Shown: positions 1 through 6,698 of the stretch, piece by piece
Layout: every line of letters begins with the position of its first letter
Numbering within the stretch: position 1 is the first letter of the stretch
Source of the DNA: Prevotella sp.
GTDB lineage: Bacteria > Bacteroidota > Bacteroidia > Bacteroidales > Bacteroidaceae
Direction of reading: 5' to 3'
Length of the DNA stretch: 39,236 nucleotides
Assembly (NCBI GenBank): GCA_017557185.1
Contig: JAFZAP010000046.1
Span: 1 to 39,236 of the forward strand
The notes under the pieces: model-generated
The model's input: the letters and a program-made list of their open reading frames with translations, nothing else
What the model was told of the DNA's origin: nothing
Database searches by the model: none
Made by a program: the position numbers and the translations under genes

Positions 1-202
<202 letters not shown>

Positions 203-267
203 ACGCCACTACTGCAATCATGACAGATTTATGACAATTTGTCACGATAAACCAAATAGATATCTGA

Positions 268-2877
268 TTACTTGATCTTCACCGTGATGCGCTGGAGCTG
301 GCTGCTGTCGCTACTTCCACCCACCATCACCTCATGCCGACCGGGCACAACGCGGATGGTGTTTGTCTCTGTATCCCAGCCTTCGAAGCGCTGGCGAGGC
401 AGGTCTATCTGCACCTGCCGCTTTTCGCCCGGAGCCAGTTCCACTCGCTGGTAGGCACGCAGGCTCTTCAGCGGACCATCGGCATCAGCCAGGTCGCGCA
501 CGTAGACCTGCACAACCTCGGTGCCCACCTTTTGACCCGTGTTGGTTACGTCGACGAAGACCTTGCCGTTTTTGTACTTCGGTTTGCCATAACTGAAGGT
601 AGTGTAGCTCAATCCGTAGCCGAAACAATACTGCGGTGTGCCAGTAAAATAGCGGTATGTGCGCCCGCGCATGCTATAATCCAAGAAATCGGGCAACTGC
701 TCCACGCTCTTGTAGAACGTCACCGGCAGGCGTCCCGACGGGTTATAGTCGCCGAAGAGCACATCGGCTACAGCCGTACCGCCCTGCTCACCCGGATACC
801 ACGCCTGCAAGATTGCCTCTGCCCACTTGCTCTCGCGTTCCAGCGAGATGGCCGAACCAGAACAGTTGACGTATACCACGTGTCGTCCAGCCTTATGGAG
901 TGCCTCCAAAATTTCGCTCTGAGCCTTTGGAAGGTCGATTGATGTGCGGTCACCACCGCGGAATCCCTCCTCGCTGACGCGCATCTCCTCGCCTTCAAGT
1001 CGCGGCGAGATGCCACCCACAAAGACCACTACGTCAGCATTCTCCGTCTGAGCCAGTACATCGTCGATGGAGAATGCGCTACGACGCACAATGTCGAAAT
1101 CGAGGTGAGCCACACCGCTGAACTGCACATAGTCGATCTGCACCTTATAGGAGCGGCCGGCTTCGAGCTGCAATTCGTGGGTCAACGTTGTCAGATGGTG
1201 ACAGAGTTCCCATCGTCTGGCCAACGTGTCGCCGTCGAAAATGATGCGATAGCCGTCGTCGCCCGACAGCGTAAGAATGGCCTTGCCACTCTCGCGCGGG
1301 GTGAGCGTTGCCTCATAGCGGGCACTGAAGTTCTCAAGTCCCACACCTGGTGCAAACACCGTCGCACCGCCGTTGTCCTTTACGACTCCCTGTGTGTGAT
1401 AGCCATTGGTGACAGGAGTGCCCTCCTGCGCGGTATTGTTCCAATAGGTGACGCGCATGCCCTGCAGTCCATCAGGCGTCTTCATCTCGCCAAACAGACT
1501 CTCCTCAGCGATGTTGCGTGTCAGTCCGCAGCCTTTTACGAAGCGCGTTTGCAGAGCCTTCTGGCGAATGCCTTCAAGAATGGTCACGGTATGGGTGGGA
1601 TAGCCGTTGTAGTTGCCCCACATCATCGTGGAGTCGATGGCGTTGGCACCCATCACCACTACTCGCATATCCTTCTGCAAGGGCAGCAGGGGCGTGGAGC
1701 TATCACCGCCGTTCTTCAGCAACACCATACCCTCACGCGCCAGCTGCAGTGCTGTCTGCTTATGCTGTTTGCTGGCAATGGTGCTCTCAGGAATGCGTGT
1801 CCAAGGCACCATTTCGTCTGGATCGAAGTCACCTAAGTCAAATCGGGCTTTAAGCAGGCGGACGATACTCACGTCGATTTGTTCTTCCGTGATTTCACCT
1901 GCCGCCACAGCCTCGGGAAGTGTGCGGAAGTTGCGTCCGCATTCCACGTCGGTACCCGAGAGAACAGCCTTCGCCGAAGCCTCGTGGGCATTGGCCGAAA
2001 CCCCGTGACGATTCTTTTCCCAGAAGTCGTTGACAGCCCAGCAGTCGCTCACCACCAGTCCTTTATAGCCCCACTCGTCGCGCAGAATCTGTTGCAGCAG
2101 ACGGTTGTTGCCGCAGCAGGGATCACCGTCCCAGCGCTGATAGGCACACATCACCTCAGCCACATTTCCCTCCTGCACCAGCGCCTTGAAGGCTGGCAGA
2201 TAGGTTTCCCACAGGTCGCGCTCAGGGAGATCCTCCACATTGAACTGATGGCGGTTCCACTCGGGACCGCTATGGATGGCGAAATGCTTGGCACAAGCCA
2301 GCGTCTTCATGTATTTCGTCGGCCCTATTTGCTGCGGATCTGTATTGTCGCCCTCCTGAAGACCGCGCACAACAGCAAGACCCATCATCGACGTCAGGAA
2401 GGGATCCTCGCCATAAGTCTCCTGTCCGCGTCCCCACCGCGGATCGCGGAAGATGTTGATATTGGGTGTCCAGAACGACAAACTCTGATAGCGCTGCAGC
2501 CTACCCTTTCGCTTGGCAACCATATTCTTGGCACGAGCCTCATCGCTGGCAATGCTGAAAGCCTTACGCACCAGCGCGTCATCCCACGAGGCAGCCATCG
2601 ACATCGTGATGGGGAACACCGTCGCCGTGCCGTTGCGGGCTACGCCATGCAGGGTTTCGTTCCACCAATGGAAGGCAGGAATGCCCAGCCGCTCGATGGC
2701 TGGCGACTCGTCGGTCATGATAAGCGACTTCTCCTGCAGCGTCAATCGTGAGCAGAGGTCACGGGCACGTTCCTCGCTGGAGAGTGCGGGGTTCTGATAA
2801 GGCAGCAACTGCTGCGCAAGGACTGCCGTGCTGAATGTCAGCAGCAGGGCCATAAGGGTGATTCTGGTTTTCATCAT
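268..2877 (-). CDS. Glycoside hydrolase family 3 with PA14 domain, likely beta-xylosidase or beta-glucosidase
   Basis: This is a secreted exo-acting glycosidase releasing sugars from the non-reducing ends of plant oligosaccharides, probably in the periplasm. From ATG 2877 it is 869 residues, beginning with a signal peptide (MKTRITLMALLLTFSTAVLAQ). The GH3 N-terminal barrel carries FHWWNETLHGVA and the nucleophile Asp278 in GLVVSDCW. A PA14 domain with GDDGYRIIFDGD (about residues 470-600) is inserted in the C-terminal GH3 sandwich, and a fibronectin-III-like domain ends the protein. WWNE-LHGVAR with a PA14 insert is typical of Xyl3A-type xylosidases, but the substrate cannot be fixed from sequence. 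No SusC/SusD neighbour is present; dnaK follows downstream. An in-frame TTG at 2901 is less likely as the start because it would precede the signal peptide. Confidence 0.92.
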   Translation of the reverse strand: MMKTRITLMALLLTFSTAVLAQQLLPYQNPALSSEERARDLCSRLTLQEKSLIMTDESPAIERLGIPAFHWWNETLHGVARNGTATVFPITMSMAASWDDALVRKAFSIASDEARAKNMVAKRKGRLQRYQSLSFWTPNINIFRDPRWGRGQETYGEDPFLTSMMGLAVVRGLQEGDNTDPQQIGPTKYMKTLACAKHFAIHSGPEWNRHQFNVEDLPERDLWETYLPAFKALVQEGNVAEVMCAYQRWDGDPCCGNNRLLQQILRDEWGYKGLVVSDCWAVNDFWEKNRHGVSANAHEASAKAVLSGTDVECGRNFRTLPEAVAAGEITEEQIDVSIVRLLKARFDLGDFDPDEMVPWTRIPESTIASKQHKQTALQLAREGMVLLKNGGDSSTPLLPLQKDMRVVVMGANAIDSTMMWGNYNGYPTHTVTILEGIRQKALQTRFVKGCGLTRNIAEESLFGEMKTPDGLQGMRVTYWNNTAQEGTPVTNGYHTQGVVKDNGGATVFAPGVGLENFSARYEATLTPRESGKAILTLSGDDGYRIIFDGDTLARRWELCHHLTTLTHELQLEAGRSYKVQIDYVQFSGVAHLDFDIVRRSAFSIDDVLAQTENADVVVFVGGISPRLEGEEMRVSEEGFRGGDRTSIDLPKAQSEILEALHKAGRHVVYVNCSGSAISLERESKWAEAILQAWYPGEQGGTAVADVLFGDYNPSGRLPVTFYKSVEQLPDFLDYSMRGRTYRYFTGTPQYCFGYGLSYTTFSYGKPKYKNGKVFVDVTNTGQKVGTEVVQVYVRDLADADGPLKSLRAYQRVELAPGEKRQVQIDLPRQRFEGWDTETNTIRVVPGRHEVMVGGSSDSSQLQRITVKIK

Positions 2878-2898
2878 GTAGTTAGCTTTTATCGTGTT

Positions 2899-2906
2899 CA
2901 AAATTA
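2899..2906 (-). promoter_or_regulatory. Possible -7 element for the GH3 gene
   Basis: The minus strand reads TAATTTTG, fitting TAnnTTTG, 22 bp ahead of the ATG. No convincing -33 TTG is seen at the right distance, so this is a weak prediction. Confidence 0.35.
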
Positions 2907-2998
2907 CAAAAAAAACTCTTCATAGCCGAAGAAATGGCTGATTTTTTACGCAGAATGTTGCGCTTTCCACGTTTTTGCCGCGTTTATGGAGTTCGCAA

Positions 2999-3240
2999 CT
3001 GCATTGATTCTGAGTGTTAAGAGCTATGGTCTAGATCCTCTGGAGCATTGCTCTGTGATGTATGGAGCATTGCTCTGTAATGTCTGGAGCATTGCTCTGG
3101 GCCTTCTAGAGCATTGCTCCAGTTGTTCGAAAGCAGTGCTCCGGCCGTCCGAAAGCAGTGCTCCAGCCGTCCGAAAGCATTGCACCAAGCCTCCTGAAGC
3201 ATTGCACCAAGCTATCAAGCGTCTTGCTCTTGCCATCTTC
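2999..3240. repeat. 22-bp phased palindromic array, eleven units
   Basis: Units begin at 2999, 3021, 3043, 3065, 3087, 3109, 3131, 3153, 3175, 3197 and 3219, exactly 22 bp apart. The first 12 bp are conserved (best copies GAGCATTGCTCT, a dyad GAGC-ATT-GCTC) and the remaining 10 bp vary. The outer units are degenerate: CTGCATTGATTC at the left, GCGTCTTGCTCT at the right, AAGCATTGCACC near the right end. The array lies in the divergent spacer between the GH3 gene and the FKBP operon. Short open frames cross it on both strands, but they only read the repeat and are unlikely to be genes. A second array with the same period is at 25940-26093. Confidence 0.93.
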
Positions 3241-3424
3241 TAAAACGGATTTTAGTTGACTTTTTTCATTTTAACCTCACATGCTACCGTTTTCTTTGTA
3301 ACTATATGTGTATCAACTGGTTATGTTTTTCGACACCTCCCGTCACACCTCCCGTTATACCTCCCGTCACACCTCCCGTTACCTTAATAATCTACAAAAT
3401 ATTCTGAATTTTCATGAAAAACGC
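3241..3424. other. AT-rich spacer between array and FKBP promoter
   Basis: Apart from the 12-bp tandem repeat annotated separately, I see no gene, RNA or terminator here. Together with 2878-2998, which holds only the possible GH3 promoter, it completes the 615-bp gene-free divergent region. Confidence 0.7.
3335..3382. repeat. 12-bp tandem repeat, four copies
   Basis: Four head-to-tail copies of ACCTCCCGTYAY start at 3335, 3347, 3359 and 3371. Copies 1 and 3 end TCAC; copies 2 and 4 end TTAT or TTAC, so the true duplication unit may be 24 bp. It lies about 45 bp upstream of the FKBP operon promoter. Confidence 0.9.
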
Positions 3425-3454
3425 TTGGCTGTCAAGAAAAAATGCGTAACTTTG
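3425..3454 (+). promoter_or_regulatory. Promoter of the FKBP operon
   Basis: TTG (3425-3427), a 19-bp spacer and TAACTTTG (3447-3454) match the Bacteroidota sigma-ABfr consensus. The first FKBP gene starts 38 bp further on. Confidence 0.75.
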
Positions 3455-3492
3455 CACGATTTTTGTTCGTACACATTATTAAATAGAGAAAG

Positions 3493-4098
3493 ATGGATAA
3501 AGTAAGTTATGCTCTGGGCCTCGGCATCGGCCGTCAGCTGAGCGACATGGGTGCCCGCGATCTGAACATTGATGATTTTGCACAGGCCATCAAGGATGTC
3601 ATCGCCGGTAGCAAGCTGGCAATCGACAACCGCGAGGCACAGCAGATTGTACAGGAATTCTTCCAGGCTCAAGAGAAGAAGCAGCGTGCTGCAGCCGCCG
3701 AGAAGCACAAGGCCCTGAAAGCCGAGGGCGAACAATATCTGGCCGAGAATGCCAAGAAGCCAGGCGTAGTGACGCTGCCCAGCGGTTTGCAGTATCAGGT
3801 GTTGCGCGAGGGCAACGGCAAGAAGCCGAAAGCTACCGACAGCGTGCGCTGCCACTATGAAGGTATGCTCGTCGATGGAACGCTCTTCGACAGCAGCATT
3901 CAGCGCGGCGAACCTGCCACCTTCCCCCTGAACGGCGTCATCGCCGGTTGGACCGAGGGTCTTCAGTTGATGCAGGAAGGTGCGAAGTATCGCTTCTTCA
4001 TCCCCTACCATCTGGGCTACGGCGAGCGTGGTGCCGGTGGTAGCATCCCACCCTTTGCCGCTCTGGTGTTCGATGTGGAACTGATTGAAGTGGTTTAA
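3493..4098 (+). CDS. FKBP-type peptidyl-prolyl cis-trans isomerase, cytosolic
   Basis: This 201-residue protein is a FKBP-family prolyl isomerase, accelerating cis-trans isomerisation of X-Pro bonds during folding. The N-terminal half (about 1-90) is the helical dimerisation region of the FkpA/FklB group, beginning MDKVSYALGLGIGRQL and ending in a Lys/Ala-rich helix. The C-terminal FKBP domain (about 105-200) has TLPSGLQYQVLREGNG, VRCHYEGMLVDGTLFDSS and PYHLGYGERGAGGSIPPFAALVFDVEL. There is no signal peptide, so it should act in the cytoplasm, unlike the next two genes. It is the first gene of a three-paralogue operon with a good promoter just upstream. Family assignment is certain; clients are unknown. 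Confidence 0.95.
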   Translation: MDKVSYALGLGIGRQLSDMGARDLNIDDFAQAIKDVIAGSKLAIDNREAQQIVQEFFQAQEKKQRAAAAEKHKALKAEGEQYLAENAKKPGVVTLPSGLQYQVLREGNGKKPKATDSVRCHYEGMLVDGTLFDSSIQRGEPATFPLNGVIAGWTEGLQLMQEGAKYRFFIPYHLGYGERGAGGSIPPFAALVFDVELIEVV

Positions 4099-4152
4099 GA
4101 ATCTAAAAGAATAACGATAACATAAACAATAATAACAAAAACAAGAACAACA

Positions 4153-5022
4153 ATGAAAAAACTGACAATCGTAGCCATTATGGCTATTGCTGCAGGCATC
4201 TTCGCATCGTGCGGCAACGGAACCCCGAAAGCAAATCTGAAGAACGACATCGACACCATGAGCTATGCCATCGGACAAGCACAGAGCCAGGGTCTGAAGG
4301 AGTATCTCGTAGAGCGTCTGAGCATCGACACCACCTACATGAACGACTTTATCAAGGGTCTGAACGACGGTGCTAACGCAGGTGATGACAAGAAGAAGGC
4401 TGCCTACTATGCAGGCATCCAGATCGGCCAGCAGATTTCGAACCAGATGGTCGTTGGCATCAACCGCGAGGCCTTCGGCGACGACTCTACAAAGACCATT
4501 TCGCTGAAGAACTTCATGGCAGGCTTCGTAGCTGGAACTACTGGCAAGGATCAGAAGATGACTATGGACCAGGCTCAGATGGTAGCCCAGTCCAAGATGC
4601 AGGAAATCAAAACCCAGACTGCCCTGAAGGAGTTTGGTCCTAACAAGGAGGCTGGCGAGAAGTTCATGGCTGCCAACGCCAAGAAGGAAGGCGTGCAGAC
4701 GCTGCCCAGCGGACTGCAGTACAAGGTGCTGAAGGTTGGTAACGGCCCGATGCCGAAAGATACCTCGATGGTGAAGGTGCACTATGAAGGCAAGACTATC
4801 GACGGTAAGGTGTTCGATAGCTCCTACGAGAAGGGAAATCCCGTTGACCTGCGTGCTAACCAGGTGATCAAGGGCTTCACCGAGGCTCTGGTTCACATGC
4901 CCGTTGGTTCTACTTGGGAAGTCTACATCCCACAGGAACTGGCCTATGGCGAGCGCCAGGCCGGACAGATCAAGCCTTTCTCTGCCCTGATCTTCAAGAT
5001 TGAACTGCAAGGCATCAAGTAA
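4153..5022 (+). CDS. FKBP-type peptidyl-prolyl isomerase, lipoprotein
   Basis: This 289-residue FKBP protein has a lipoprotein signal peptide: hydrophobic residues 5-17 are followed by the lipobox IFASC with Cys20 as the lipidated residue. It is therefore expected to be membrane-anchored on the periplasmic side. Residues about 30-165 are the helical FKBP N-terminal domain (DTMSYAIGQAQ). The FKBP domain occupies about 185-288 (VKVHYEGKTIDGKVFDSS, IPQELAYGERQAGQIKPFSALIFKIEL). The gap from the previous gene is 54 bp and A-rich, with no terminator, so cotranscription is likely. It is probably a folding helper for periplasmic or outer-membrane proteins. Confidence 0.94.
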   Translation: MKKLTIVAIMAIAAGIFASCGNGTPKANLKNDIDTMSYAIGQAQSQGLKEYLVERLSIDTTYMNDFIKGLNDGANAGDDKKKAAYYAGIQIGQQISNQMVVGINREAFGDDSTKTISLKNFMAGFVAGTTGKDQKMTMDQAQMVAQSKMQEIKTQTALKEFGPNKEAGEKFMAANAKKEGVQTLPSGLQYKVLKVGNGPMPKDTSMVKVHYEGKTIDGKVFDSSYEKGNPVDLRANQVIKGFTEALVHMPVGSTWEVYIPQELAYGERQAGQIKPFSALIFKIELQGIK

Positions 5023-5069
5023 TGGTGGCTGCACCGTAACATGTTCGTCAAAAAAGGTTTTTGCAGACA

Positions 5070-6074
5070 ATGAAAAAGTTGATTATGCTTGCAGCAGTCG
5101 TGGTGCTGGGCGCTTCGCTGAGCACCGCTACCGCTGGCAAGAAAGACAAAAAGAAAAAGACCCAAACCGAGCAGGTGGCCGAGACTCCGGCCGAAGAGCC
5201 CGTAGTGCTCGCTACCTTTAACGACTCGCTGAGCTATGCCGCCGGTAAGACTGCCACCAACGGACTCATCCCCTATCTGGTGCAGCAGCTGAAGGTGGAC
5301 ACCGCCTACATGGCTGACTTCGTGAAGGGTTTCTCTGCTGCCACACAGCATAAAGACGACCCCGTGTATGCTGCTTATCAGGCTGGTGTGCAGATTGCAC
5401 AGATGGCCAATCAGCGCATCCTGCCTAGCATGAAGGCCGACTTCGAGGGTAGTGATAAAGCTATTGCCGAAGACTTGTTCTACAAAGGATTCATGGCTTC
5501 GCTGATGCGCGACAACAGCATCTATAGCGATTCTGCCGCCCTCTCTTTCTTCGACAAGACCAACAAGGAAGTGAAGGAGCAGGTGGCCCAGGAGTACAAG
5601 CAGAAGAATGTGGAGTGGCTGGCCGAGAATGCCAAGAAGGAAGGTGTGCAGACACTGCCTAGCGGACTGCAGTACAAGGTCATCACGATGGGTGAAGGCG
5701 AAAAGCCGCAAAAGGATCAGACCGTGGAGGTGAAGTACGAAGGCAAAATGATCGACGGTACCGTATTCGATAGTTCCTACAAGCGCAACCCACAGACATC
5801 GAAGTTCCGTTGCGACCAGGTCATCAAAGGCTGGACTGAGGCTCTGCTACTCATGCCGGTAGGCTCGAAGTGGGAACTCTACATCCCTCAGGAGCTGGCC
5901 TATGGTGAGCGCCAGGCTGGCAACATCAAGCCTTTCTCTACCCTGATCTTCACCGTTGAACTCATGGGTATCGAGGCCAGCAAAGACATCAAGCCTGATA
6001 CGAAGGTGGACTTGAGCAAGGCTCTGGAAGGCAAGAAGCTTCCTACTATTAAGCGAACTGTCAAGAAAAAGTAG
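5070..6074 (+). CDS. FKBP-type peptidyl-prolyl isomerase, periplasmic
   Basis: This third tandem FKBP protein has 334 residues. The ATG at 5070 is preferred over an in-frame TTG at 5061 because it opens directly into a signal peptide (MKKLIMLAAVVVLGASLSTATA). A short Lys-rich linker is followed by the helical N-terminal domain (NDSLSYAAGKTATNGLIPYL) and the FKBP domain at about 195-300 (VEVKYEGKMIDGTVFDSSYK, ELAYGERQAGNIKPFSTLIF). Unlike the other two it has a C-terminal extension of about 35 residues ending in a basic tail (KRTVKKK). It closes the operon and is followed by a strong hairpin. Confidence 0.93.
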   Translation: MKKLIMLAAVVVLGASLSTATAGKKDKKKKTQTEQVAETPAEEPVVLATFNDSLSYAAGKTATNGLIPYLVQQLKVDTAYMADFVKGFSAATQHKDDPVYAAYQAGVQIAQMANQRILPSMKADFEGSDKAIAEDLFYKGFMASLMRDNSIYSDSAALSFFDKTNKEVKEQVAQEYKQKNVEWLAENAKKEGVQTLPSGLQYKVITMGEGEKPQKDQTVEVKYEGKMIDGTVFDSSYKRNPQTSKFRCDQVIKGWTEALLLMPVGSKWELYIPQELAYGERQAGNIKPFSTLIFTVELMGIEASKDIKPDTKVDLSKALEGKKLPTIKRTVKKK

Positions 6075-6107
6075 CCACAAACACCGTTCTTGGACGGTTT
6101 TCATAAC

Positions 6108-6143
6108 AAAATGCACGAATATCGCAAAATATTCGTGCATTTT
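6108..6143 (+). terminator. Terminator after the FKBP operon
   Basis: A near-perfect 15-bp stem, AAAATGCACGAATAT pairing with ATATTCGTGCATTTT, closes over a six-base loop and is followed by a T-rich stretch. It starts 34 bp after the third FKBP stop. Confidence 0.85.
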
Positions 6144-6144
6144 A

Positions 6145-6175
6145 TTGTTTTTGTCGAAGAAAATAGTTACTTTTG
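6145..6175 (+). promoter_or_regulatory. Promoter of the Lrp/AsnC gene
   Basis: TTG (6145-6147), 20 bp and TACTTTTG (6168-6175) fit the Bacteroidota consensus. The ATG is 27 bp downstream, and the terminator of the previous operon ends just before it. Confidence 0.7.
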
Positions 6176-6202
6176 CTTCCGTTTTAGAAACTATTGAAAA
6201 TC

Positions 6203-6673
6203 ATGGAAAAAATTGACAAACTCGACAAGAAGATACTGAGTATTATTTCCGTCAACGCGCGCATACCTTTTAAGGATGTCGCAGCAGAGTGTGGCGTCTC
6301 GAGAGCCGCCATCCACCAGCGCGTACAGCGCCTCATCGAAGAGGGCGTGATTACAGGCAGCGGCTTCACCGTGAATCCGAAGAGTCTGGGCTATGCCACC
6401 TGCACATATGTCGGGCTGAACCTTGAGCGCGGCAGCATGTACAAGGATGTCGTGAAGCGGCTGAAGAACATTCCCGAGGTTGTGGAGTGCCACTTCACCA
6501 CTGGCGGCTATACCATGCTGGTGAAGCTCTATGCCCGCGACAACGAACAGCTTATGGATCTGCTCAACAACCAGCTGCAGACCATTCCCGGCGTGGTGTC
6601 GACAGAAACGCTCATCTCCCTTGAACAGAGTATCAAGCGCGAAATTCCCATTTCTGTATCCGAGGAAGTCTGA
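6203..6673 (+). CDS. Lrp/AsnC-family transcriptional regulator
   Basis: From ATG 6203 the protein has 156 residues, the usual Lrp/AsnC length. The N-terminal winged helix-turn-helix begins MEKIDKLDKKILSIISVNAR and includes VSRAAIHQRVQRLIEEGVITG. The C-terminal RAM/AsnC effector-binding domain (about 65-140) has GYATCTYVGLNL and FTTGGYTMLVKLYARDNEQL. Members bind DNA as dimers or octamers and respond to amino acids. The next gene starts 25 bp after its stop in the same direction and encodes amino-acid/peptide hydrolases, so local control of that module is a reasonable inference. The upstream TTG at 6194 is a poorer start. Confidence 0.93.
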   Translation: MEKIDKLDKKILSIISVNARIPFKDVAAECGVSRAAIHQRVQRLIEEGVITGSGFTVNPKSLGYATCTYVGLNLERGSMYKDVVKRLKNIPEVVECHFTTGGYTMLVKLYARDNEQLMDLLNNQLQTIPGVVSTETLISLEQSIKREIPISVSEEV

Positions 6674-6698
6674 GCACGGATCTATTTTCACTAAAAAC

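Noticed and set aside
2999-3240. CRISPR array
   Set aside because: Core is 12 bp and the intervening part 10 bp, far too short for repeats and spacers; no cas genes or leader are in the window, and the cores vary between units.
2986-3243. Small protein genes across the 22-bp array on both strands
   Set aside because: The open frames exist because the 22-bp unit lacks stop codons in several frames. Their sequence just follows the DNA repeat; no start context or family similarity supports them.
3412-5070. A 552-codon open frame antisense to the FKBP genes
   Set aside because: It mirrors the codon bias of the three FKBP genes on the plus strand, which show full domains. The antisense product has no recognisable domain.
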